Assembly (NCBI RefSeq): GCF_008254045.1
Contig: NZ_CP042425.1
Location: 1-64,000 of the forward strand
Source of the DNA: Limnoglobus roseus
GTDB lineage: Bacteria; Planctomycetota; Planctomycetia; Gemmatales; Gemmataceae
Direction: 5' to 3'
DNA length: 64,000 nucleotides
Part shown: piece by piece, positions 42,952-51,840 of the stretch
Position numbering within the stretch: the stretch's first letter is position 1
How the letters are laid out: each line of letters begins with the position of its first letter
The notes under the pieces: generated by a model
Told to the model about the DNA's origin: nothing
The model's database searches: none
What the model saw: the letters and a program-made list of their open reading frames with translations, nothing else
Translations under genes and position numbers: made by a program

Positions 42952-43276
42952 TGAGCGAGGAACGGGGTGTCTACCCTGGATGTTCACATCGGCAAGCACT
43001 TTTCTCTTTAAAAATCGCGACAAACGTGCGAATGGCACTTGACTACCCAAATTGCCCGATTTTACAGTAAATGAAGGCGGCCTGATTCTCGCGAAAACGC
43101 ACTTGACAGACACCGGGTGGACAATCTGTGTCGGTTCGGGATGCGTAGAACTTGAGCGGGAGTTTTTCGACCGTCCGCGAACGGGTGTTCGCGCGGCACA
43201 CAGGGACCGTGTTGACCCTGCAGGAGTTCAAGAACTGCCCAGTTTTTGGATGCGACTTACGGAAAGATAGACACCC
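42952..43276 (+). other. AT-richer 5' region of csrA with a promoter candidate
   Basis: 325 bases without a gene. TTGACT (43039-43044), an 18-base spacer and TACAGT (43063-43068) form a good sigma70 promoter, giving a ~200-base csrA leader. The motif GCACTTGAC occurs twice (43035 and 43099) 64 bases apart; the second has TTGACA but no matching -10 box. A third TTGACC lies at 43212. The stretch has lower G+C than its neighbours. Confidence 0.5.
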
Positions 43277-43477
43277 ATGCTCGTGCTGTCCAGGAAAAAA
43301 AACGAGTCGATTGTGATCAACAACGACATCGTTATTACTGTGGTGGAAATCCGCGGCGACAAGGTCCGCCTCGGCATCGTAGCCCCGAAGGACGTGCCCG
43401 TTCACCGCGAAGAGGTGTACGAGGCCATCCACGGCACCAGCCCGGCGAAGCCCGCGGCCCCGGCCGGCCCCGGCTGA
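43277..43477 (+). CDS. csrA: CsrA, RNA-binding post-transcriptional regulator
   Basis: 66 residues. MLVLSRKKNESIVINNDIVI followed by GDKVRLGIVAPKDVPVHREEVYEAI is a full CsrA sequence, with the N-terminal strand and VHREE helix that form the RNA-binding dimer. It binds GGA motifs in mRNA leaders to block or stabilise translation. The short tail (SPAKPAAPAGPG) is an extra. GGAAAG upstream of the ATG may serve both as RBS and as a GGA binding site for autoregulation. Confidence 0.95.
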   Translation: MLVLSRKKNESIVINNDIVITVVEIRGDKVRLGIVAPKDVPVHREEVYEAIHGTSPAKPAAPAGPG

Positions 43478-43555
43478 GACGCTGTCGTCGATTTCCTCAC
43501 CCCGCACCGCCCGCTCCCCGGCGGCCTGTCTGCTTTTACACCCTGAAGTCCGATC

Positions 43556-43936
43556 ATGCCAACGATTGCCGTCGTGGGTGCCGGCCCGGACCGGCGGAAG
43601 TTCTCGAACAAGTGCGTGCGGGCGTACCTCGCGGCGGGGTGGACCGTGTTCCCCGTGCATCCGACGGCCGAGACGGTCGAAGGGATTGCCGTTTCCAAAA
43701 CAATCGCGGACATCCCCGTCGGGAAACTCGACCGTGTGAGTGTCTACCTGCCCCCCGCGGTCGGCGTCAAAGCGGTCGAAGACTTGACCGTGAAACCCGT
43801 CGGCGAAGTCTGGCTGAACCCCGGCGCGGACGGGCCAGAAGTTGTCGCGAAGGCGAAAGAACTCGGCCTGAACGTCGTGCAAGGGTGCAGCATCGTCGAC
43901 ATCGGTTACTCGCCGGCTCAATTCCCGGAAGAGTGA
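43556..43936 (+). CDS. CoA-binding (YccU-type) protein
   Basis: 126 residues: PTIAVVGAGPDRRKFSNKCV, then VFPVHPTAETVEGI, then VKPVGEVWLNPGAD and NVVQGCSIVDIGY. This is the single-domain Rossmann-like CoA-binding family, with the typical GCS motif near the C-terminus. The biological role is unknown. It ends two bases before the convergent helicase stop. Confidence 0.85.
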   Translation: MPTIAVVGAGPDRRKFSNKCVRAYLAAGWTVFPVHPTAETVEGIAVSKTIADIPVGKLDRVSVYLPPAVGVKAVEDLTVKPVGEVWLNPGADGPEVVAKAKELGLNVVQGCSIVDIGYSPAQFPEE

Positions 43937-43937
43937 G

Positions 43938-45323
43938 TCACTGAAATGCCCCGTGCTGTCGGCGGCGGTCGCTCGTAAACTCCTCGGCCGTGCCCCTCGC
44001 GACCACTTCGTAAAGCACCGCCTGCTTGCCCTTGTACTTCCGCAGAATCCGCCCGAGTCGTTGCACGTTCTCGCGCGTGCTGCCGGTCCCCGATAGCACG
44101 ATCCCCACGCTCGCGGCCGGCACGTCCACCCCCTCATTCAGCACCTGACTCGTCACGACGACCGTGTACTCGCCGCTGTTGATGCGTTCGAGGATTTGCT
44201 TCCGCTCCTTCACCTTCGTCTGGTGCGTGATCGGCGGCACGAGGTACTTGCGGGCGATCTTGTACACCGTCGCGTTGTCGGCCGTGAAGACGATGATCCG
44301 CTCACCGACATGCTGCAACATCAGCTTTTCGAGCATCGCGAGTTTGCCGGACGCGGCCCGCTCGATCTCCTTCTGCTGCCGGTACGCCCGCATCGCCTTC
44401 CACCCTTCGGGGGAACGACTCGCCTCGAAGATGAACCGCTGCCACCCGCTCTGCGAGCCGAAGCTGATGCCCCGGTCGGCGACGAACTGCCGGTAGACCT
44501 CGCGGCTACTCTTGTACGTCTCGGCTTCCTCTTCCGTCAGGTCGATCAGCACGCGCTTGGCCTGGTACTCCGCGAGGAAGTCGCCGGACAGTTCCGTGAT
44601 CTCGCGGCGGTAGGCGATCGGCCCGACGAGTTCTGGGTAGATGGTTTCGCCGCCGTCGGCCCGTTCCGGCGTGGCCGTCAGCCCGAGGCGGAACGGCGCG
44701 AGGGCGGCGATGGCCGTCTCCGCGTAGCTCGGCCCCGGCAGGTGGTGGACTTCGTCGTAGATGAGCAGGCCAAACTTGTTCGCCCAGCGTTCCGCGTGGA
44801 TGCGGGCCGAGTCGTAGGTGATGACGGTCAGCGGCTTGAAGAAGTAGTCGCCGCCGCCGACCGCCCCGACCTCGACGCCGAAGAAGTCGGCGAGCTGCCC
44901 GACCCACTGCCGCAACAAGTCCAGCGTCGGCACGACGACGATCGTCGGCCGGGAGACTTTCTGGATGACGAGCGCACCGAGGAACGTCTTCCCCGTGCCG
45001 GTGGGCAGGATCACCAGCCCGCGGCGGCCGGTCTTCACCCAGGTGTCGAGGGCTTCCGTCTGATACCAGTGCGGCGGCCAGTCGACTTTCAGCTTCCACC
45101 CGGCGTCCTTATTCTCCCAGCCGCGGGCGGAATCGGTGAACGGGATCTTCTCGCGAACGAGGTGTTCGATGACGGCCCGGTAGTGCCGCCCCTGGGCGCG
45201 GTAGGTGCTGGTCCGCGGGTCGAACAGCACGCCGGGCAGTTGCGTGAAGTCGTAGCCCGGCGGCCCGTCGGTGAGCAGCACTGTGCCGCGGTCGGACTGG
45301 AGCGTGATGGGAGTGTCGGCCAT
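43938..45323 (-). CDS. XPB/Rad25-like DNA helicase
   Basis: 461 residues. SF2 helicase motifs: ILPTGTGKT (I), DEVHH (II), GLTATPER (III), VTSQVLNEGVDVP (V) and QRLGRILR (VI). The DEVH box, the N-terminal ~75-residue beta-rich part and the thumb-like insertion YKSSREVYRQFV to EIERAASGKL resemble the XPB group found in archaea and some bacteria. It likely unwinds or opens DNA in repair. ATG 45323 fits the GATAAT -10 box six bases upstream; the longer frame from 45368 would start before it. It diverges from the cyclophilin gene. Confidence 0.85.
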   Translation of the reverse strand: MADTPITLQSDRGTVLLTDGPPGYDFTQLPGVLFDPRTSTYRAQGRHYRAVIEHLVREKIPFTDSARGWENKDAGWKLKVDWPPHWYQTEALDTWVKTGRRGLVILPTGTGKTFLGALVIQKVSRPTIVVVPTLDLLRQWVGQLADFFGVEVGAVGGGDYFFKPLTVITYDSARIHAERWANKFGLLIYDEVHHLPGPSYAETAIAALAPFRLGLTATPERADGGETIYPELVGPIAYRREITELSGDFLAEYQAKRVLIDLTEEEAETYKSSREVYRQFVADRGISFGSQSGWQRFIFEASRSPEGWKAMRAYRQQKEIERAASGKLAMLEKLMLQHVGERIIVFTADNATVYKIARKYLVPPITHQTKVKERKQILERINSGEYTVVVTSQVLNEGVDVPAASVGIVLSGTGSTRENVQRLGRILRKYKGKQAVLYEVVARGTAEEFTSDRRRQHGAFQ

Positions 45324-45329
45324 GGGGTG

Positions 45330-45335
45330 ATTATC
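45330..45335 (-). promoter_or_regulatory. -10 box giving a leaderless helicase transcript
   Basis: GATAAT on the minus strand (five of six consensus bases) ends six bases before ATG 45323; no Shine-Dalgarno sequence. Confidence 0.5.
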
Positions 45336-45400
45336 GCGATTGACCCGGCATTCGGCCCACGCTATCACGCCGCCGTATTCTTTCTCGCAGGATCACCACC

Positions 45401-46198
45401 ATGAAGCGGCACTCTTTCGGCCTTCTCGCGGCTATCGGCATCGCGGGCTGCCAGCCCGCGGCCACGACGGAGAACAAACCGGCCGAAGTCCCCGCCGTTG
45501 CGGAAGCCACACCCGCCCCGGCCAAGCCGATGCCGGCCGTGAACCTCGACGAGTCGTTCGAACTAGCCACAACGAACGTGCTGCCGATGGGCTTCACCTT
45601 GCCGCCGGACACGACACTCGCCGGGAAGTCGGCCGCCAAGATCGCGGACGACGTGCGGAAGATCTGGCCGACGGTGAAACTCACCGACACGCTGCGGGCG
45701 ACCATCGAAACCGAGTCGGGCAACATCGAGATCACCTTCGACCCGGCCGTCGCCCCGAACCACGTGCGGAACTTCCTCGCGCTGACGAAGACCGGCTACT
45801 TCGACGGCCTTGTTTTCGAGCGGGTGGTGACGCAGGCGTTCGTGAACGCCGACGGTGCGACGAACCTGCTGGAGTACGTGACGGCCGGCTGCCCGCTCGG
45901 CGACGGCACGCCCGGCCGCGGCCACCTCGGCTACTTCGTGAAGCCGGAACTGAGCGACGTGAAGCACGTCGAAGGCACGGTCGGCTTCCTGCGGGAAGAG
46001 GACGGCGCGACGAGCGGCACGCGGTTCTACATCACGCTCGGCCCGAACCCGACGCTGGACGGCGACGGCATCGTGATCGGCAAGGTGACGCTCGGCATGG
46101 ACGTGCTGCGGAAGATCGCCGACGCTCCGCTGAAGGAAGCCGGCAGCGAACTCCCGGCGAAGCCGGTGGCGATGAAAAAGGTGACAGCGAATCGGTGA
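45401..46198 (+). CDS. Exported cyclophilin-type peptidyl-prolyl isomerase lipoprotein
   Basis: 265 residues. Lipobox in LAAIGIAGC (Cys at ~17). A ~90-residue Ala/Pro-rich linker precedes the cyclophilin domain: ATIETESGNIEITFDPAVAP, VRNFLALTKTGYFDGLVFER, TVGFLREEDGATSGTRFYIT and GKVTLGMDVLRKI. Such proteins help folding in the periplasm. TATTCT lies about 20 bases before the ATG, with CAGGATC as RBS. It ends one base before the convergent toxin gene stop. Confidence 0.88.
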   Translation: MKRHSFGLLAAIGIAGCQPAATTENKPAEVPAVAEATPAPAKPMPAVNLDESFELATTNVLPMGFTLPPDTTLAGKSAAKIADDVRKIWPTVKLTDTLRATIETESGNIEITFDPAVAPNHVRNFLALTKTGYFDGLVFERVVTQAFVNADGATNLLEYVTAGCPLGDGTPGRGHLGYFVKPELSDVKHVEGTVGFLREEDGATSGTRFYITLGPNPTLDGDGIVIGKVTLGMDVLRKIADAPLKEAGSELPAKPVAMKKVTANR

Positions 46199-46199
46199 G

Positions 46200-46496
46200 T
46201 CAGTTCCGCGATTGCCATTCGACCGGGTCGCGAGATTGGTGGAAAACCGCAAGAACGATCACCCGGTTTAACCGCACGCGGTAGTAGATGCAGAACGGGA
46301 ATTGATCGACCGGTGCTTCGCGGATGTCGCGTCGGACGACGGGGAAACGGTCGGGCTTTGCCGAGAGGGTGTCGAGGACGGCTTCAACTTCCATCGTGAA
46401 CGCGACACCCAGCCCGACCTGTTGGCCTTCATAGAATCGGGCCGAAATGTCGTACTCGGCTTGAGCAAGCGGGCGAAAGACGATCGGCAGTCTCAT
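46200..46496 (-). CDS. ParE/RelE-type toxin
   Basis: 98 residues: LPIVFRPLAQAEYDISARFY, ALDTLSAKPDRFPVVRRDI-type core and QFPFCIYYRVRLNRVIVLAVFHQSRDP. This is the ParE/RelE toxin fold. Its ATG overlaps the antitoxin stop by one base (TGATG, 46498-46494), fixing start 46496. ParE members poison gyrase; RelE members cut mRNA; which applies is unknown. Confidence 0.88.
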   Translation of the reverse strand: MRLPIVFRPLAQAEYDISARFYEGQQVGLGVAFTMEVEAVLDTLSAKPDRFPVVRRDIREAPVDQFPFCIYYRVRLNRVIVLAVFHQSRDPVEWQSRN

Positions 46497-46723
46497 CAGC
46501 CCAACCGGGCTTGGGTTTCGGCCTTCACCCGCTCCCACGGAATCACGTCGTCTGGCGTGGCGTCATCTTCCTTGGCGCGCCGGTCGAGTTCACGGGCTTG
46601 CGCGTCGGTCAGCATCCCGGGCGGGGCCTCCGCGGTAATACTGTTCCAGAGGGCCTGGGCTAACGCAATTCGTTCCTCGCGTGGAAGGCGGTCAAGCCCG
46701 AGGGATTCCATCGTGGCCGGCAT
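46496..46723 (-). CDS. Addiction-module antitoxin (TIGR02574-type)
   Basis: 75 residues: MESLGLDRLPREERIALAQA, then LWNSITAEAPPG, then DVIPWERVKAETQARLG. This matches the 'addiction module component' antitoxin family. It is preceded by a strong RBS, AAGGAGGA, and overlaps the toxin gene, the usual antitoxin-first order. Confidence 0.85.
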   Translation of the reverse strand: MPATMESLGLDRLPREERIALAQALWNSITAEAPPGMLTDAQARELDRRAKEDDATPDDVIPWERVKAETQARLG

Positions 46724-46771
46724 CTCGAATCCTCCTTACGAACTAGCGTCATCTTAACAGCGTGGGCCGAC

Positions 46772-48169
46772 TCACACCACCGCGTCTGTCACCACGTTGC
46801 CGGCCACATCCGTCAGTCGCTCGTCGCGGCCGTTGTGGCGGATCGTAAGCTTCTCATGGTCCAGACCCAGTAGGTGCAGGATCGTTGCGTGGTAGTCGTT
46901 GACGGAGATCGGCCGGTCGACCGCCTTCAACCCGAACTCGTCGGTCGTGCCGACGGAGCCGGGCTTCGCCCCGCCGCCGGCCAGCCACATCGTGTAGCCG
47001 AGCGGGTTGTGGTCGCGGCCTCGCGTGCCCTGGCTGTTCGGCGTGCGGCCGAACTCGCTGCACCAGACGACCAATGTGTCTTTCAGCATCCCTAAACGCT
47101 TCAGGTCTTTCAGCAGTGCCGCGATCGGCTTGTCGGTCAGGCCGCACATCTTTTCGTGGTTGCCGTTCAGGTCGTCGTGGGCGTCCCACTGCATGTTCAC
47201 GGGGCCGCCGCCGCTGTAAACGCTGACGAACCGCACGCCGCGTTCGACCAGTCGCCGAGCGAGCAGCAACCGCGTGCCGAAGTCGGCCGTCTTCGCGTTG
47301 TCGAGGCCGTAGAGGGTTTTCGTCTCCTTTGATTCCTGCGACAGATCGACCGCCTCCGGGGCGTGCATCTGCATGCGGAAGGCGAGTTCGTAGCTGGAAA
47401 TCCGGGCTTCCAGGTCCGTGTCGCCCTTCGACAGGTTCAACTCGTTCAGTTTCTTCGCCAACTCAAACGTGCGCTCATTCTGCGTTGCGCTCACACCCGG
47501 TTGCGGCTTGAGGTTCAACACCGGGTTGGCCCCGCGGCGCAGCAGTGTGCCCTGGTTCACGGCCGGCAGGTAGCCCGCACCCCAGCACGGCGCACCGCCT
47601 TCGAGGACGCCTTCCGGCTGCGGCATGACACAGTACGCGGGCAGGTTTTCGCTCTCGCTGCCCAGACCGTAGACGGCCCACGAGCCGAGCGACGGGTGGC
47701 CCATCGTGATGCGCCCGGAGTGCAGTTCGTACATCGCCGGGGCGTGAATCGTGTTCGTACACCAGCACGATTTCAGGAAACAGATGTCGTCCACGCAGTC
47801 GGCCAGGTGCGGCATCAGGTCCGACACCCACGCCCCGGTTCGGCCGTGCTGTTGGAACTTCCGCGTGCTGGCGAGGATCGTTTCCTTGCCGGTGGTGAAC
47901 TGACTCTTCGGCCGGCCGGTCATCTCCGGTAAGGGTTGGCCGTGCCGCTTCGTGAGTTCCGGCTTCGGGTCGAACAAGTCCATCTGCGACGGCCCGCCGA
48001 CCATGAACAAGAAGATCACCCGCTTCGCCTTCGCCGGGAAGTGTGGCTTCTTCGCCGCCAGCGGGTTGATCGTTCCCGCGGTCGCGGTGTTCGCGAGCAT
48101 CCAGTTGAGGGCGATGCCGCCACCGGCTTGCGTGAGGAAGTGACGGCGGTTGCGGAGTAGCGTGGTCAT
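46772..48169 (-). CDS. DUF1501 family Tat-exported protein
   Basis: 465 residues. Tat-type start [20 protein letters not shown]. Conserved features: [85 protein letters not shown] and [23 protein letters not shown]1501 is an alkaline-phosphatase/sulfatase-like fold very common in planctomycetes and normally next to a DUF1549/DUF1553 haem protein; here it stands alone. Start 48169 is chosen by promoter and Tat motif; the longer frame from 48406 is unlike the family. It diverges from DoxX. Confidence 0.9.
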   Translation of the reverse strand: MTTLLRNRRHFLTQAGGGIALNWMLANTATAGTINPLAAKKPHFPAKAKRVIFLFMVGGPSQMDLFDPKPELTKRHGQPLPEMTGRPKSQFTTGKETILASTRKFQQHGRTGAWVSDLMPHLADCVDDICFLKSCWCTNTIHAPAMYELHSGRITMGHPSLGSWAVYGLGSESENLPAYCVMPQPEGVLEGGAPCWGAGYLPAVNQGTLLRRGANPVLNLKPQPGVSATQNERTFELAKKLNELNLSKGDTDLEARISSYELAFRMQMHAPEAVDLSQESKETKTLYGLDNAKTADFGTRLLLARRLVERGVRFVSVYSGGGPVNMQWDAHDDLNGNHEKMCGLTDKPIAALLKDLKRLGMLKDTLVVWCSEFGRTPNSQGTRGRDHNPLGYTMWLAGGGAKPGSVGTTDEFGLKAVDRPISVNDYHATILHLLGLDHEKLTIRHNGRDERLTDVAGNVVTDAVV

Positions 48170-48176
48170 GCGATCG

Positions 48177-48182
48177 AGTTTA
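48177..48182 (-). promoter_or_regulatory. -10-like box giving a leaderless DUF1501 transcript
   Basis: TAAACT on the minus strand ends seven bases before ATG 48169 with no Shine-Dalgarno sequence. Identical to the hexamer before phoR. Confidence 0.45.
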
Positions 48183-48256
48183 CCCGGCTTCGGGCGGCGA
48201 TGTAAGGTGTAGCCACCGTCCGGGTATGCCCGGTTATCCCTTCTGGAGACCGCCCG

Positions 48257-48649
48257 ATGAAATGGATCGTCCTCGCCGCTCGCCTGCTGACCGGGTTGGC
48301 GTTCTTCGTGTTCGGATTGCAACACTTCGTGCCGTTCCTGCCGATGCAGATGCCGGAACTGCCGGACACCGCCAAGCAGTTCATGGGCGTGCTGATCCCG
48401 ACGCATTACATGGACGTGGTGAAAGCACTGGAAGTTATCGGCGGCCTATTGCTACTGACCGGCCGGCTGGCACCACTCGGCGTGGTCGTCCTCATGCCCG
48501 TGGCCGTGAACATCTTGCTCTGGGACTTGCTCATCATGAAGCAACCGGCCCTCGGCGTGGTCTTTACCGGGTTGCTAGTCGTCGTGATGTTGGGATACCG
48601 CCGTTACTTCTTGCCGTTCTTCGTGCCGAACGCCAAGATCGGGGGATGA
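48257..48649 (+). CDS. DoxX-family membrane protein
   Basis: 130 residues with four transmembrane helices: [60 protein letters not shown] and [15 protein letters not shown]. This is the DoxX/DoxD-like fold. The role is not known; it may support quinone- or thiosulfate-linked redox. RBS CTGGAG precedes the ATG. It overlaps the amine oxidase gene by ATGA (48646-48649). Confidence 0.85.
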   Translation: MKWIVLAARLLTGLAFFVFGLQHFVPFLPMQMPELPDTAKQFMGVLIPTHYMDVVKALEVIGGLLLLTGRLAPLGVVVLMPVAVNILLWDLLIMKQPALGVVFTGLLVVVMLGYRRYFLPFFVPNAKIGG

Positions 48650-49782
48650 CCACCTCGTATGACGCAATCGTCCTCGGCTGCGGCGGCATGGGTTCGGCGA
48701 CGCTGTTCGAACTCGCCCGCCGCGGCCGTCGTGTTCTCGGCCTCGAACAGTTCCCGCTCGTTCACGATCGCGGCAGTTCCCACGGCCACACGCGAGTCAT
48801 CCGCACGGCGTACTACGAACACCCCGACTACGTGCCGCTGCTGAAGCGGGCGTGGGAGCGGTGGTACGATCTCGAACAACTCACCGGCCGCCATCTGTTG
48901 ACCGAGTGCGGTTGCCTGTCCATCGGGCCGAGCGACGGCGAACTCGTTTGCGGTGTGAAAGCAGCAGTGGCCACGCACGGCCTACGAATCGAGAACCGCG
49001 ACGAGCCAGCGTTCCGAGTTCCTGCAGGGTGCGAGACGGTGTTCGAAACGCAGGCCGGGTTCCTGATGGTTGAAGAGTGCGTGCGAGCCTACCTCGATGC
49101 GGCCACGGCGAGCGGGGCCGAAGTTCACGCGGAGGAAACGGTCCTCGGCTGGCAGTCCGACGGCAACGGCATTGCGGTTCGCACCACTCGCGGCACCTAC
49201 TACACGGCCAAACTCGTCGTCACGGCCGGGGCGTGGGCGACGAAACTGCTCGCCGACATTGGCATACCGTTCTCGGTGATGCGACAGGTCATGCTCTGGT
49301 TCCAACCGGGTGATCTGCAACTCTTTCGTCGGGATCGCTTCCCCGTGTTTCTGTTCGAGACGCCTCTCGGCCCGTTCTACGGCCTGCCGATGATCGACGC
49401 CCGCGGAGTGAAGGTCGCCCGCCACTACGGTGCGCCGGAACTCGCATCACCCGATGATGTGAAGTGGGACACCACGGACGCCGACGAGCAGCCCGTGTGG
49501 GAGTTCTTGAATCAGTTTGTTACATCGCCGTTCACCCGCTGCACCGGCCGCCAGGTCTGCCAGTACACGCTGACGCCGGACCGGCACTTCGTCCTCGACG
49601 TTCACCCGGCGAACCCAAACGTCATTCTCGCGGCGGGGTTCAGCGGCCACGGGTTCAAATTCGCGGCAGTCGTCGGCGAAATCCTGGCGGACCTCGCCGA
49701 ACAGGGGAGAACCCGACACCCGATCGACCTGTTCCGGGCGGGGCGGTTTAAGAAGAAGTTGGCCACAGATGAACACGGATGA
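48646..49782 (+). CDS. FAD-dependent amine oxidase, sarcosine/N-methyltryptophan oxidase-like
   Basis: 378 residues. Rossmann start YDAIVLGCGGMGSATLFELA (GxGxxG) and the SolA/MSOX pattern HDRGSSHGHTRVIRTAYYEH, then FLMVEECVRAYLDAA and RCTGRQVCQYTLTPDRHFVL. The covalent-flavin Cys position is near the C-terminal CQYT. It oxidises N-methyl amino acids to formaldehyde and amino acid. The last residues ATDEHG and the stop codon come from a palindromic repeat (49758-49890). The gene is coupled with doxX. Confidence 0.88.
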   Translation: MTTSYDAIVLGCGGMGSATLFELARRGRRVLGLEQFPLVHDRGSSHGHTRVIRTAYYEHPDYVPLLKRAWERWYDLEQLTGRHLLTECGCLSIGPSDGELVCGVKAAVATHGLRIENRDEPAFRVPAGCETVFETQAGFLMVEECVRAYLDAATASGAEVHAEETVLGWQSDGNGIAVRTTRGTYYTAKLVVTAGAWATKLLADIGIPFSVMRQVMLWFQPGDLQLFRRDRFPVFLFETPLGPFYGLPMIDARGVKVARHYGAPELASPDDVKWDTTDADEQPVWEFLNQFVTSPFTRCTGRQVCQYTLTPDRHFVLDVHPANPNVILAAGFSGHGFKFAAVVGEILADLAEQGRTRHPIDLFRAGRFKKKLATDEHG

Positions 49783-49890
49783 ACGCAGATAACACCGCAA
49801 CCCATTTTCAGTCGGTTCACCAGTACAGGCCTTCAGAATGCTTTTGGTTCTCGTCTGATCTGTGGTTATCCGTGTTCATCTGTGGCCAAC
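49758..49890. repeat. Palindrome overlapping the 3' end of the amine oxidase gene
   Basis: Perfect 23-base arms (49758-49780 and 49868-49890) with core CCACAGATGAACACGGAT, a dispersed repeat type. The left arm supplies the last codons and contributes to the stop of the gene ending at 49782. Confidence 0.92.
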
Positions 49891-49952
49891 TCTCCCGATT
49901 CTTCCGGCTCGGCATTGGCGAAACGGTCCGGTTGTGATGAAATAACAGTTCC

Positions 49953-51812
49953 ATGAAGCTACTCGATGCTGCTCTCTTTCGCGCCCAGCGCCTTGTGCCG
50001 TCGGCCGAGCGTGGCTCGGCCATCTGCGTCGTCGCCCTGCTCGGCGGGTTAGAGGTCGTCGGCCGTAACGCCACCAGCGACCTGTACGACCTGCTCGCCG
50101 GGGTTACGCTCTTGCTCGGGGCGATGTGCATTGCCGCGTGGCACCGCTCGAACCCGGTGCCGTGGGTGACAAAGCTCTCGACGTTCGCCACCCGGCAGGC
50201 GACCCGCTTCGACCAGTTGAAGTACGACGTGGGCCTCGACTTCCGCGGCGTACCGCCGCTACCGCGGCGCGTCCCGCGGTTGGTCTACTTCGTCTTCCTC
50301 GGCATGATCGCCTGGGACGCGCTCGCGCTCGCCCTCTGGGCCGCGTTCCCGGACGGCTGGCGGGAGTTGGGCTTGCGCACCTCCTACGTGCTGTACCTCG
50401 TCGTGCTCGTGTCGCTCTGGCTGATGCTGTTCGTGACCGTGGCGGCGAGCATCTACCTGCCGGTGTACGTGTTCGACAACCAGATGCGGAAGTTCGCCGA
50501 TGCGGAAGCCGGCGGCCGCCGGTCGCTCATGGACGCCGAACCGCCGCCGCAATCGCCGGACGCCGTCGCGCTCATCGGGTACTGGATGCTCGCGATGCTC
50601 GTGACGCTCGTGACGCCGCCGGTGTACGGCCTCATCCTGTGCGGGGTCGTCGCGGTGCTTTCGCTGGTCAGTTGCACCCTGCCAACGGAAGGCGACGCGA
50701 ATATCCTCTGGCGGACCGGCGGCCGGAAGGTATCGCCGGTCATCTACAGCGTGCCGATGCGCCGCATCCTGTCGCTGGCGGTCGGGTTCGCGTCGGTGCT
50801 GATCGCCACACTCATCCTCTGGTCGTGCGGCGGCCGGCTAACGGCCCCGCCGACGCTTGACTCGCAGATGGTCGTGACCGGCTTCCTCGGTGCGCTCGCG
50901 GCGTGGCTCGTCCCCGGCGTGGTGCTGCTCGGCGTCTACCAACTTTTCCGCTTCCGCCGCATGGACCCGACACGCCGCGACCCGCTGACAGTCCGCGTGG
51001 ACGGCACCGACCAACCCATCCGCGTGCTGGCGGGCAAGCTCGTACGCCGCTGGGGCGTCCGCACCGCGTTCGCGCCGGCCCCGGAAGTGGACGCACCGCA
51101 CGTCGGCCTACGACTCGTTCCCGCGGAACAATCGGAGGCGACGGAGTTTGACCCGCAGTGGCCGTTGAAGGTCTCGCTCGACGATCTCCGCGGGGACACG
51201 GTCAAGGAACGGGTCGTGCGGCGGGACGAGATTCAACTCCGCCGCCGATTCCTCAAAGGGCTGGCGAAACTGCTCAAGCAATCGGCGCTGCTCGTGCCGG
51301 AAGAGGGCGGCGGGTTCTGGATCGCGCCGCACTGGTGGTTCGTCGAAACGCTCTTGTGGGAAGCCCCGCCGAAGGGCCAAGCGGCCGAACACGGCACGAC
51401 GACGTTGCGGCCGGTCGGGCCGACGTTCGAGAAGCTTTTCGGGCAGCGCGTCCGCCAACACGTCCACGCGATCCTACGGGCGACGCAGATCGACCTGATC
51501 TACCTCGAAGACGGCGTGAACCCGCGGAAGCTCGAAAAGGTGCTGCGGCAACTCTTGGAACTCTACGACGTCCACGGCGGCAAGCGGCGGGCCGAGGACC
51601 ACCACTTCCAGGGCATCCCGAAGGTGCGGGTGATGTTCCACGAGTACTCGCCGGGCAACGAGTTCCGGTCGGACGTTTACCCGGAGCCGAAGTTCGACGA
51701 CGTGAGCCGGTTCCGCGTCATGCACGTCTTCCGCGACCGCGACGACAGCGAAGAAACCGTGGAGCCGCCGTTCGACTTCTCCTGGGAACCGTCCCCGCTC
51801 GCAATCAGTTAG
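49953..51812 (+). CDS. Large membrane protein of unknown function
   Basis: 619 residues. The first ~340 residues hold about seven hydrophobic segments (e.g. AICVVALLGGLEVV, LVYFVFLGMIAWDALALAL, YVLYLVVLVSLWLMLFVTVA, VASVLIATLILWSC, GALAAWLVPGVVLLGVYQLF). The last ~280 residues are soluble, with RRFLKGLAKLLKQSALLVPE, GGGFWIAPHWWFVETL, RQHVHAILRATQIDLIYLED and RVMHVFRDRDDSEETVEPPF. No known domain is recognised. The ATG follows a repeat element; the DSP-like gene starts 28 bases after its stop. Confidence 0.72.
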   Translation: MKLLDAALFRAQRLVPSAERGSAICVVALLGGLEVVGRNATSDLYDLLAGVTLLLGAMCIAAWHRSNPVPWVTKLSTFATRQATRFDQLKYDVGLDFRGVPPLPRRVPRLVYFVFLGMIAWDALALALWAAFPDGWRELGLRTSYVLYLVVLVSLWLMLFVTVAASIYLPVYVFDNQMRKFADAEAGGRRSLMDAEPPPQSPDAVALIGYWMLAMLVTLVTPPVYGLILCGVVAVLSLVSCTLPTEGDANILWRTGGRKVSPVIYSVPMRRILSLAVGFASVLIATLILWSCGGRLTAPPTLDSQMVVTGFLGALAAWLVPGVVLLGVYQLFRFRRMDPTRRDPLTVRVDGTDQPIRVLAGKLVRRWGVRTAFAPAPEVDAPHVGLRLVPAEQSEATEFDPQWPLKVSLDDLRGDTVKERVVRRDEIQLRRRFLKGLAKLLKQSALLVPEEGGGFWIAPHWWFVETLLWEAPPKGQAAEHGTTTLRPVGPTFEKLFGQRVRQHVHAILRATQIDLIYLEDGVNPRKLEKVLRQLLELYDVHGGKRRAEDHHFQGIPKVRVMFHEYSPGNEFRSDVYPEPKFDDVSRFRVMHVFRDRDDSEETVEPPFDFSWEPSPLAIS

Positions 51813-51840
51813 TTGCAAGCTTCAACCTGCAAGCCCTTCT

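Noticed and set aside
43099..43131. Second csrA promoter at TTGACA 43103
   Set aside because: No acceptable -10 hexamer 16-19 bases downstream.
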